A DNA stretch of 64,000 nucleotides from Gaiellasilicea sp963784895. GTDB taxonomy: Bacteria; Actinomycetota; Thermoleophilia; Gaiellales; Gaiellaceae. Under the pieces are notes generated by a model, which saw nothing but the letters and a program-made list of their open reading frames with translations, ran no database searches and had not been told where the DNA came from. The translations under genes and the position numbers were made by a program. Shown here piece by piece: positions 17,799 to 24,845 of the stretch. The DNA lies in the NCBI GenBank assembly GCA_963784895.1, contig CAWATM010000009.1:124001-188000 (forward strand). Direction: 5' to 3'. The stretch's first letter is position 1. Each line of letters starts with the position of its first letter.

Positions 17799-18012
17799 TC
17801 ACCGGGCGCACCCCTTCCGGAAGCCGAAGGCCCGAACGAGGAGCAGCGAGGACGGGCACGCTCCGAAGGAGACGTAGGCCCACTGGTTCAGCCCGACGAA
17901 CGCGGTGAGGAGCAGGAACCACGGCGTCACGAAGGCGGCGAGGGACGCGCTTGCGAGCGTGACGGTGCCGGCGAGCAAGAAGAGGACGCGCTCGAGCGCC
18001 GCGGACGCTCAT
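17799..18012 (-). pseudogene. DUF2892/YgaP-like small membrane protein, frameshifted near its start
   Basis: One frame reads LERVLFLLAGTVTLASAS, then AAFVTPWFLLLTAFVGLNQW, then ending FGFRKGCAR. This is a DUF2892 two-helix membrane protein of the kind found beside ArsR regulators and rhodaneses. That frame has a stop just upstream, whereas the plausible start (ATG at 18012, MSVRG) is in a neighbouring frame. One inserted or deleted base near 18000 would join them. It follows the arsR remnant in the same direction, so the pair was probably an operon. Confidence 0.65.
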
Positions 18013-18034
18013 CGACGTCCCGAGACGAGCGAAT

Positions 18035-18347
18035 TCAGGCGGCGAGCTGCCGCTGCAGGCGGCCGCAGACGTGCTCGAGAGGGAGAAGACGGTCACGTCG
18101 ACGATCCGGTAGAGCGAGAAGTTCACGTCCTGCGGCGTCCGACGATCCCGGCCTGCGCGAGCACGCCGAGGTGCTTCGAGGCGTTCTGCTGCGAGGTGCC
18201 GAGCGCCTCCGTCAGTCCCTGGACGCTCGACTCACCCTCGCGCAGGTGATCGAGAAGGCGGATCCGGGTCGGCTCGGCGAGGACACGGAACCGCTGTGCG
18301 ATCAGCTCGGCCAGGCCGGCGGTGAGGGGGTGGGGAAGCGTGGTCAT
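18035..18347 (-). pseudogene. ArsR-family repressor with two one-base frameshifts
   Basis: A strong GGAGG lies 5 nt before the ATG at 18347 (MTTLPHPLTAGLAELIAQRFRVLAEPTRIRLLDHL), and the winged helix VQGLTEALGTSQQNASKHLGVL is intact. After GIVGRRR the frame stops. NFSLYRIVDVTVFSL continues in a second frame, and EHVCGRLQRQLAA with a TGA at 18035 in a third. Restoring one base near 18,125 and one near 18,078 gives a normal-length ArsR repressor of about 104 residues. As written the gene gives a protein truncated after its DNA-binding helix. Confidence 0.8.
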
Positions 18348-18362
18348 GTAATCCTCCATTGA

Positions 18363-18386
18363 ACAAGTAAACAACTGAGTACTTGT
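18363..18386. promoter_or_regulatory. Candidate ArsR operator upstream of the broken arsR
   Basis: ACAAGTA (18363-18369) and TACTTGT (18380-18386) form a perfect 7-bp inverted repeat with a 10-bp spacer, 16 bp upstream of the ATG at 18347. The site is AT-rich against a GC-rich background, as expected for an autoregulated ArsR promoter. Confidence 0.5.
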
Positions 18387-18470
18387 ATAGATGATGAAGG
18401 GAGCCGTGTCAAGCTGACGACGGAGCCACGGCTCTCATCTGGGACTCATCTCCAGGGCGACAATGCGGAG

Positions 18471-18669
18471 ATGCGAGTACTGGCGTTGAAGACGAGGTGA
18501 AGCTGGCACGGGCTCGAGCGCGGGCTCGTCGAGGAGGGCCATGCGACGACGTCGCCCGCACCGGCGAGGACGCGCTCTGGATCACGACGGCCGCGCCACC
18601 GCCGCCGGGGCGACCGTCACGCTCGTCCTCCCGGCCCATCGCGCTCTCCTACGCCACACGCCCGGATAA
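18471..18669 (+). pseudogene. Two-component system remnant: response-regulator start joined to histidine-kinase end
   Basis: Allowing frameshifts, the DNA from 18471 encodes the first 35-40 residues of an OmpR-type response regulator: MRVL, then EDEVKLA, LERGLVEEGHAT, and VARTGEDALW. Within a few codons it switches to the last strand of a histidine kinase (ATAAGATVTLVLPAHRALL) and stops at 18669. Roughly 1.8-2 kb of a normal regulator-kinase pair is missing. Either a large deletion occurred in the genome or the assembly collapsed here. Confidence 0.7.
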
Positions 18670-18690
18670 GCGCCCGGGTATCGTCGGCAC

Positions 18691-19539
18691 ATGGCGACGA
18701 TCGCCCCTGAGACGACCATGGGTCCTGTCGAGCTCACGGTTGCCGACCATGATCGCTCGCGGCAGTACTACGAGCAGACGATCGGCCTGCGCGTTCTCGA
18801 GGGCACCGGCTCGCGGCTGACGCTCGGCGCCGATGACACCGAGCTGCTCGTCCTCGTCGAGGAGCCGGGCGCTCGTCCCTCGGTCGGTCACACGGGCCTC
18901 TTCCACTTTGCGCTCCTCGTCCCCGACCGTGCCAGCCTCGCCCGCTGGCTCGCGCATGCGAGTCGCGACCGCGTCGCGCTGACGGGGCTCTCCGACCACT
19001 ACGTCAGTGAGGCGATCTACCTGCGCGACCCCGATCACCACGGGATCGAGTTGTATGCCGACCGGCCGCGTGAGCTGTGGGAGGCAAGGGTCGAGGAGGG
19101 CATGACGACGCTGCCGCTCGACGTCGACTCGCTGCTCGGCGAGCTCGAAGATCCGGCGACGGAGCCGTTCGACGGCCTCCCGGCCGGGACGACGATGGGC
19201 CACGTCCATCTCCAGGTCGCGGCGATCCCCGAGACGGTCGCGTTCTATCGCGACGGGCTCGGGTTCGAGCTGATGGCGAGCTACGGCGCGCAGGCAGTCT
19301 TCCTGGCCGCCGGCGGCTACCACCACCATCTCGGCGCGAACACGTGGGAGAGCGCCGGCGCGTCGCCGCCGCCTCCCGGGACCGCCGGTCTCCGGCAGGC
19401 GACGATCGTGCTCCCGGATCGGGACGCGCGCGACCAGGTGCTCGGTCGTCTCGAGAGCGAGCCGGAGGAGACGGACGCCGGACCGCGGGTCACGGACCCG
19501 TCTGGCAACGCACTCCTCCTCGCGACCGCCGATGCCTAG
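18691..19539 (+). CDS. VOC-family dioxygenase, catechol 2,3-dioxygenase (CatE)-like
   Basis: The 282-residue protein has two glyoxalase/bleomycin-resistance (VOC) modules: residues about 12-135 (VELTVADHDRSRQYYEQTIGLRVLE, HTGLFHFALLVPD, DPDHHGIELYADRP) and about 165-280 (MGHVHLQVAAIPETVAFYRDGLGFEL, GGYHHHLGANTW, DPSGNALLL). Candidate metal ligands are the conserved His and Glu residues in these strands. The family cleaves catechol rings using Fe or Mn, but CatE-like members are often uncharacterised. TATCGT lies 6 nt before the ATG. Confidence 0.8.
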   Translation: MATIAPETTMGPVELTVADHDRSRQYYEQTIGLRVLEGTGSRLTLGADDTELLVLVEEPGARPSVGHTGLFHFALLVPDRASLARWLAHASRDRVALTGLSDHYVSEAIYLRDPDHHGIELYADRPRELWEARVEEGMTTLPLDVDSLLGELEDPATEPFDGLPAGTTMGHVHLQVAAIPETVAFYRDGLGFELMASYGAQAVFLAAGGYHHHLGANTWESAGASPPPPGTAGLRQATIVLPDRDARDQVLGRLESEPEETDAGPRVTDPSGNALLLATADA

Positions 19540-19762
19540 GGGCTACATGGAAGGCCCCGCCGCCGACGAGGCCGAGCGCCGCCTCGACGAGCTCGAGCGG
19601 GGAGCGCCGGAGGAGACCGAGGAGCGCCTCGCCGTCTTCGGCTCCACCGCCGACGACCCGGAGAAGCACTTCATCGGCTGGCGGGACGAGGTCGATCCGG
19701 ACGTGTTGTTCGCGTCCGGCGACGCGTGGGGGCTCTCGGTCGTCCGGCGCCCCGCGGACTAG
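19532..19762 (+). CDS. Small acidic hypothetical protein
   Basis: The 76-residue acidic protein (EEAERRLDELERG-like helix, then DPEKHFIGWRDEVDPDVLFASGDAWGLSVV) has no family I recognise. It overlaps the VOC gene by 8 bp and has the codon bias of its neighbours, which supports it as a real gene. A second ATG five codons in is equally possible as a start. Confidence 0.55.
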   Translation: MPRGYMEGPAADEAERRLDELERGAPEETEERLAVFGSTADDPEKHFIGWRDEVDPDVLFASGDAWGLSVVRRPAD

Positions 19763-19838
19763 GCAGCGCGCAGCTGCTTTCAGCAACGTCAACGCTCGTT
19801 TCGAGCATCACGCGGGTGCGGTACAACTAGGACGGACG

Positions 19839-21677
19839 ATGGTGAAGGCGGTGGAACAGCTCGACCGCGTGATCATCCGCTTCGCGGGCGACTCCGGCGA
19901 CGGGATGCAGCTCACCGGCGACCGCTTCACAAGCGAGACGGCGATCATGGGGAACGACCTGGCGACGTTTCCGGACTTCCCGGCGGAGATCCGCGCGCCG
20001 GCGGGCTCGCTCCCGGGCGTTTCCGGCTTCCAGCTCCACTTCGCCGATCACGACATCCTCACGCCGGGCGATGCGCCGAACGTGCTCGTCGCGATGAACC
20101 CGGCGGCGCTGCGCACGAACGTGAACGACCTGCCGAAGGGCGGGACGCTGATCGTCGACACGGACACGTTCAAGGAGCGCAATCTGCAGAAGGCGGGCTA
20201 CGAGGCGAGCCCGCTCGAGGACGGCTCGCTCGAGGACTTCCACCTGCACGAGGTGGCACTGACGTCGATGACGGTCGAGGCGTTGAAGGGGATCGAGGGG
20301 ATCACCTCGCGCGAGGCCGAGCGCTCGAAGAACTTCTTCGCGCTCGGGCTGATGAGCTGGCTCTACAACCGGCCGACCGAGGGGACGCTCGAGTACGTCG
20401 AGAAGAAGTTCGGCAAGCGGCCCGAGATCGCGCAGGCGAACGCGACCGCGTTCAAGGCGGGCTACGCCTACGGCGAGACCTCCGAGGATTTCGCGGTCAG
20501 CTACGAGGTCGCGCCCGCGAAGCTGCAGCCGGGCCTCTACCGCCAGATCAGCGGCAACACGGCAATCGCCTACGGGCTGATCGCCGCCTCGAAGCTCTCC
20601 GGGCTCGACCTCTTCCTCGGCGCCTACCCGATCACGCCGGCGAGCTCGATCCTGGAGGAGCTGGCGCGGCACAAGAGCTTCGGCGTCCGCACCTTCCAGG
20701 CCGAGGACGAGATCGCCGCTGTCGGCGCGGCGCTCGGCGCAGCCTTCGGCGGCTCGCTCGGCGTCACCACTTCCGCCGGCCCGGGGATCGTGCTCAAGCA
20801 GGAGACGATCGGGCTCGGGATCATGCTCGAGCTGCCGCTGCTCATTCTCGACATCCAGCGCGCCGGCCCCTCGACCGGGATGCCGACCAAGCCGGAGCAG
20901 GCCGACCTGCTGATGGTGCTGTTCGGGCGCAACTCCGAGAGCCCGGTGCCGGTGCTCGCGGCCTCGACGCCGTCGCAGTGCTTCCACGCCGCGATCGAGG
21001 CGGCGCGGATCGCGCTCAAGTACCGCACGCCCGTCTACCTGCTCTCGGACGCGTATCTGGCGAACGGCTCCGAGCCGTGGCTGATCCCCCAGCTCGCCGA
21101 CCTGCCGGACATCTCGACCGAGTTCGCGACGGTCGGCGAGGCCGAGTTCATGCCGTACGCGCGGGATGCCGAGACGCTCGCGCGGCCCTGGGCGATCCCA
21201 GGCACGCCGGGGCTCGAGCACCGGATCGGCGGCCTCGAGAAGGCCGATGTCACCGGTTCGATCTCCTACGACCCCGAGAACCACGACCTGATGACCCGCC
21301 TGCGCGCCGCGAAGGTCGCCGGGATCGCGAACGACATCCCCGAGCTCGCGGTCGACGATCCGGACGGCGCCGAGACGCTCGTACTGGGCTGGGGCTCGAC
21401 CTACGGCCCGATCGGCGCCGCCGTCAAGCGGGTGCGGAAGGACGGGCAGAGGGTCGCGCAGGCGCACCTCCACTACCTGAACCCCTTCCCGCCCAACACC
21501 GGCGACGTCCTCGGCCGCTACGAGAAGATCCTGATCCCGGAGATGAACCTCGGCCAGCTGCTCCAGCTCGTCCGGGCCGAGTTCCTCGTCGACGCCGTCG
21601 GCTACAACCGCGTCAGCGGCACGCCGTTCAAGGCGTCCGAGCTCGCCGACGCGATCACGGCTCTGGTGGAGTCGTGA
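19839..21677 (+). CDS. korA: 2-oxoacid:ferredoxin oxidoreductase, alpha subunit (gamma-alpha fusion)
   Basis: The 612-residue protein fuses the gamma domain (residues about 8-190: VIIRFAGDSGDGMQLTGDRF, FPDFPAEIRAPAG) to the pyrimidine-binding alpha domain (about 205 on: SGNTAIAYGLIAASKLSGLDLFLGAYPITPASSILEEL, EDEIAAVGAALGAAFGG, TSAGPGI). It oxidatively decarboxylates a 2-oxoacid, most likely 2-oxoglutarate, to the acyl-CoA while reducing ferredoxin. It forms the enzyme with KorB, encoded two genes on. Its stop overlaps the GTG of the small linking gene. Confidence 0.92.
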   Translation: MVKAVEQLDRVIIRFAGDSGDGMQLTGDRFTSETAIMGNDLATFPDFPAEIRAPAGSLPGVSGFQLHFADHDILTPGDAPNVLVAMNPAALRTNVNDLPKGGTLIVDTDTFKERNLQKAGYEASPLEDGSLEDFHLHEVALTSMTVEALKGIEGITSREAERSKNFFALGLMSWLYNRPTEGTLEYVEKKFGKRPEIAQANATAFKAGYAYGETSEDFAVSYEVAPAKLQPGLYRQISGNTAIAYGLIAASKLSGLDLFLGAYPITPASSILEELARHKSFGVRTFQAEDEIAAVGAALGAAFGGSLGVTTSAGPGIVLKQETIGLGIMLELPLLILDIQRAGPSTGMPTKPEQADLLMVLFGRNSESPVPVLAASTPSQCFHAAIEAARIALKYRTPVYLLSDAYLANGSEPWLIPQLADLPDISTEFATVGEAEFMPYARDAETLARPWAIPGTPGLEHRIGGLEKADVTGSISYDPENHDLMTRLRAAKVAGIANDIPELAVDDPDGAETLVLGWGSTYGPIGAAVKRVRKDGQRVAQAHLHYLNPFPPNTGDVLGRYEKILIPEMNLGQLLQLVRAEFLVDAVGYNRVSGTPFKASELADAITALVES

Positions 21678-21919
21678 GGCCGAAGAAGAAGGCTCCCGAC
21701 CGGCGCGGCGTGCTCCTGAAGGAGCAGCCGTTCACGTTCCGGCAGCGCGGCGACGGCTCGGTCGCGATCTTCTGGAAGGGGCGGCGCGCGACGGTGCTGA
21801 CCGGAAAGCTGGCGGAGAACTTCCTCGCCGCCGCGCCCGACTGCACGGGCCAGGAGCTGCAGCTCTTGCTGGCGAAGGCGAGCGGCAACTTCAAGCGAGG
21901 GAACGAGAAGAGGCGATGA
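21674..21919 (+). CDS. Small conserved hypothetical protein inside the kor operon
   Basis: The 81-residue basic protein (PKKKAPDRRGVLLKEQPFTFRQ, DGSVAIFWKGRRATVLTG, FLAAAPDCTGQELQLLLAKA, ending GNFKRGNEKRR) lies between korA and korB. It overlaps korA by GTGA and korB by ATGA, so all three should be translationally coupled. It has beta-strand-like segments and a positively charged tail. I recognise it only as a small conserved actinobacterial hypothetical protein, with no known role. It carries no ferredoxin cysteines. Confidence 0.75.
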   Translation: MRPKKKAPDRRGVLLKEQPFTFRQRGDGSVAIFWKGRRATVLTGKLAENFLAAAPDCTGQELQLLLAKASGNFKRGNEKRR

Positions 21920-22917
21920 GCGAGAGCGGCAACGGGAACGGGCTCGTGCAGCTGACCAAGAAGGACTTCACCTCCGACCAGGAGGTGCGCTGGTGCCCGG
22001 GCTGCGGCGACTACGCGATTCTCGCCGCCGTCCAGTCGTTCATGCCCGAGCTGGGCCTCAAGCGCGAGAACATCGTCTTCGTCTCCGGGATCGGCTGCGC
22101 CGCGCGCTTCCCGTACTACATGGAGACGTACGGGATGCACTCGATCCACGGCCGCGCGCCGGCGATCGCGACGGGGTTGAGCGTGTCCCGTCCGGACCTG
22201 TCTGTCTGGGTCGTTACCGGTGACGGCGACTCGATGTCGATCGGCGGCAACCATCTGATTCACGCGCTGCGCCGGAACGTGAACCTGAAGATCCTGATGT
22301 TCAACAACCGGATCTACGGGCTGACGAAGGGCCAGTACTCGCCGACGAGCGAGCTGGGGAAGGTGACGAAGTCGACGCCGATGGGCTCGCTCGACCACCC
22401 GTTCAATCCCCTGTCGCTGGCGATCGGGGCCGAGGCGACGTTCGTCGCGCGCGCGATCGACACCGACAAGAAGGAGCTGACCGAGGTGCTGAGGGCGGCG
22501 GCGCAGCACAAGGGGAGCGCCTTCGTCGAGATCTACCAGAACTGCAACATCTACAACGACAACGCGTTCGACTTCGTCCGTGAGCAGAAGGAGAACCGGC
22601 TCTACCTGCGCCACGGCGAGCCGATCGTCTGGGGCGACAAAGGCGTGCGGCTGCTGCCGGACGGCTCGCCGGAGGTCGTCGCGGCGACTGACCCGGGCCT
22701 GCTGGTGCACGACGCGCACTCGTCCGAGCCGGCGCACGCGTTCGCGCTCAGCCGGATGACGCAGCAGGCGATCGGGGCGACCCCGATGGGCGTCTTCAGG
22801 TCGGTCGAGCGGGCAGTCTACGACGAGCTGATGGCCGAGCAGATCGCGACGGCGAAGTCGGCCGGCGAGGGTGAGCTCGCGTCGCTGCTGGTTGGCGGCG
22901 ACACGTGGAAGATCTGA
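21916..22917 (+). CDS. korB: 2-oxoacid:ferredoxin oxidoreductase, beta subunit
   Basis: The 333-residue protein binds thiamine diphosphate: WCPGCGDYAILAAVQ near the N-terminus, SGIGCAARFPYYMETYGMHSIHGRAPAIATG, and the TPP/Mg motif VVTGDGDSMSIGGNHLIHALRRN ... NNRIYGLTKGQ. Iron-sulfur ligands include the CPGC pair and later Cys residues. With KorA it links the TCA cycle to ferredoxin. The ATG overlaps the previous stop by 4 bp. Confidence 0.94.
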   Translation: MSESGNGNGLVQLTKKDFTSDQEVRWCPGCGDYAILAAVQSFMPELGLKRENIVFVSGIGCAARFPYYMETYGMHSIHGRAPAIATGLSVSRPDLSVWVVTGDGDSMSIGGNHLIHALRRNVNLKILMFNNRIYGLTKGQYSPTSELGKVTKSTPMGSLDHPFNPLSLAIGAEATFVARAIDTDKKELTEVLRAAAQHKGSAFVEIYQNCNIYNDNAFDFVREQKENRLYLRHGEPIVWGDKGVRLLPDGSPEVVAATDPGLLVHDAHSSEPAHAFALSRMTQQAIGATPMGVFRSVERAVYDELMAEQIATAKSAGEGELASLLVGGDTWKI

Positions 22918-23011
22918 GCGCGGCCGCCGCGGCGGATAGAGGCTGGCGCACACGGCAGGCAGACCCGGGGCGTAACAGAGGGCCGACTCGCCCAGAGCGC
23001 AGACTCGGCTC

Positions 23012-23719
23012 TCAGAGCGAGCGCAGCTCGAATTCCCGGAACGAACAGGTGACGACCGATTCGGCCGTGCCGAGCCGGACGCCGACATTGCCCTCCTTGA
23101 TGCCAGCGGCGTCCCGGACGGTGGCGACGTCCCGGCCGCCGGCTGTCAGCGTCAGGATCACGGGCTCGTTGCCGACGCACCGCACAGCGATGTCATTCGC
23201 GTCGTCCTCGATCGCCCCGCTCGTCTGGATACCGCCCGTGAGCGAGACGGGACGACCCTTTCGGTATCGGACGATGTGGTACCGCCCGCCGCTCAGCACG
23301 GAGAGCAGGTAGTAGTTGCCGGCGTCCGCATACCGGCAGACGAAGCCGACGCCGTAGTCTCTCGCGCCGCTGACCCACTCCGCGCGTGCGCTCAGCCCGA
23401 CGTCCTGAAGAGCCTCCTCCAGCTCGGCGAGCACCAGCATCGGCCGCGACGGGAGTGACGCTTTCACGAACATCTTCTCGCCATCGAAGTAGACGCGGCC
23501 CGCAGGCCTCGTCGCAGGGCCGAAGTACTTGTTGCCATCCGGCGGCTGGGTCGTTGTCATGCCTATCGTCGTCGCGCCGTCGCCGTCGCCTCTCAACGCC
23601 ACGACCGCACTGACGATGGCGCCGATGAAGACCGCGGACGCGGTCAGGAGCGCCGGAATGCTCGTCCAGAACGAACCGCCGCCGCCGGCGTCGATTGGAC
23701 CAGGATCGCCTTCCGACAT
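23012..23719 (-). CDS. Membrane-anchored protein with concanavalin-like/DUF1080-type extracellular domain
   Basis: The 235-residue protein has a short cytoplasmic head, one membrane helix (residues about 18-43, FWTSIPALLTASAVFIGAIVSAVVAL) and an outer beta-rich domain (RVYFDGEKMFVKA, YGVGFVCRYADAGNYYLLSVLSGGRYHIVRYRKG, DIAVRCVGNEPVILTLTAGG, GNVGVRLGT). The pattern of strands resembles laminin-G or DUF1080 jelly rolls that bind sugars or polymers. Function unknown. Confidence 0.65.
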   Translation of the reverse strand: MSEGDPGPIDAGGGGSFWTSIPALLTASAVFIGAIVSAVVALRGDGDGATTIGMTTTQPPDGNKYFGPATRPAGRVYFDGEKMFVKASLPSRPMLVLAELEEALQDVGLSARAEWVSGARDYGVGFVCRYADAGNYYLLSVLSGGRYHIVRYRKGRPVSLTGGIQTSGAIEDDANDIAVRCVGNEPVILTLTAGGRDVATVRDAAGIKEGNVGVRLGTAESVVTCSFREFELRSL

Positions 23720-23779
23720 GCGGCCTCCTCAGGTTCAGGCGAATGTAACAGTCGGCTCGAAGATCGTTCAAGAACACGT

Positions 23780-23934
23780 GCGGATAGGCTCGCGGCATGG
23801 TCACCGCTGACGAGATCGGGTCGATCGCGATCTTCGCCGGCCTCTCCGAGGCCGACCGGGAGCGGCTGGCCCGCGCCACTGCTGACATCACGCTCGCGCC
23901 CGGCGAGTACGCGGCGCACGAGGGAGGCGAGCGG
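23780..23934 (+). repeat. 155-bp direct repeat, copy 1 (truncated 5' end of the cNMP/thioredoxin-reductase gene)
   Basis: This stretch matches 24691-24845 at 152 of 155 positions, including the promoter-like TAGGCT and the start codon of the gene at 24708. Copy 1 encodes MVTADEIGSIAIFAGLSEAD to HEGGER and then leaves the family sequence at 23935, where a 756-bp segment containing the membrane protein gene is inserted before copy 2. Confidence 0.9.
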
Positions 23935-24027
23935 CGACGCGCTACGTGGTTACAGGCGCCGGATCCGCCGGCTGCGACTTTGCCTGGCGCAGCCGGAAGT
24001 AGAGCAGCGTCAAGACCAGGGCGATGA
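23797..24027 (+). pseudogene. Truncated duplicate of the cNMP-binding N-terminus
   Basis: Translation from the ATG at 23797 copies the first 46 residues of the protein at 24708 and then runs into about 30 unrelated residues antisense to the membrane protein gene. It keeps the leaderless-type promoter hexamer (TAGGCT 6 nt upstream), so it could be transcribed, but the product would be an incomplete beta-roll. Confidence 0.7.
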
Positions 24028-24634
24028 ACGGCGTCGTTAGCGTGCCGCTGACGATGTTGGAGACGAGGCTCTGCAGCCATCCGTCGAGTGGCGAGAGCAC
24101 GATCGACAACACGATCTCGAATCCGAGCAGCAGCAGGATCGCCAGCACGATCACGCCGAAGACGTTCCAGCCGTACCCGCGCACGAGCTCACGGCTCCGA
24201 GTGAACGCCGCCCCGGCCGCTGACCCCTCGAGTACGACGACCGGGATGACCAATGCCCACCAGGTCATCAGGACGAGGCCGGGAACGATGAGGAGCACCA
24301 GCCCGACGACAATGCCCAGACCGGCGAGTAGACCCGCGACGACGATCGATCCGAGCTGAGGCCGGACACGGTTGAACGTCTCGCCGAGCGACAGGTCGGC
24401 GCGGCCGTCGCGGATGTCCTCGACCGCCTTGACGAGCGCACCTTGCACCCAGAAGAGGCCGACGAGCGAGATGATCGCCGCGATGAGCGCGCCGAACCAG
24501 CCCAGGACGAGGGTGAGCAGCGCGCCGACGATCGCGATCGCCACATAGACGACGAGCGCGATCGGGAGCAGGTGCCGCCAGTGCGCCTTGTAATACCCCC
24601 ACGCCTCGCCGATCACGCCTTCGGTCGGACTCAT
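23942..24634 (-). CDS. Polytopic membrane protein, GdpP-membrane-domain-like (DUF975/YciC type)
   Basis: The 230-residue protein has about five or six hydrophobic helices (LLPIALVVYVAIAIVGALLTLVLG, LIAAIISLVGLFWVQGALVKAVEDI, LGIVVGLVLLIVPGLVLMTWWALVIPVVVLEG, VFGVIVLAILLLLGFEIVLSIVL), with the family-like SLGETFNRVRPQLGSIVVAG between them. It resembles the membrane domain of glycerophosphodiester phosphodiesterases and DUF975 proteins. Its stop lies 7 bp from the end of repeat copy 1, so it occupies the segment between the two 155-bp repeats. Confidence 0.7.
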   Translation of the reverse strand: MSPTEGVIGEAWGYYKAHWRHLLPIALVVYVAIAIVGALLTLVLGWFGALIAAIISLVGLFWVQGALVKAVEDIRDGRADLSLGETFNRVRPQLGSIVVAGLLAGLGIVVGLVLLIVPGLVLMTWWALVIPVVVLEGSAAGAAFTRSRELVRGYGWNVFGVIVLAILLLLGFEIVLSIVLSPLDGWLQSLVSNIVSGTLTTPFIALVLTLLYFRLRQAKSQPADPAPVTT

Positions 24635-24690
24635 CGGCCAACCCTACGCCAGTTGGCGGCTCCACGGCCGCTGGAGTTTCGTGACCCCGC

Positions 24691-24845
24691 GCGGATAGGC
24701 TCGCGGGATGGTCACCGCCGACGAGATCGGGTCGATCGCGATCTTCGCCGGCCTCTCCGAGGCCGACCGGGAGCGGCTGGCCCGCGCCACTGCTGATATC
24801 ACGCTCGCGCCCGGCGAGTACGCGGCGCACGAGGGAGGCGAGCGG
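24691..24845 (+). repeat. 155-bp direct repeat, copy 2 (native 5' end of the downstream gene)
   Basis: This copy matches 23780-23934 with three mismatches (one just before the start codon and two synonymous). It continues into the full-length gene at 24708-26366, so it is the original copy. Confidence 0.9.

Noticed and set aside
17799..18126. TGA codons in the DUF2892 and arsR remnants as selenocysteine codons
   Set aside because: These stops do not align with redox cysteines and disappear when the nearby indels are corrected.
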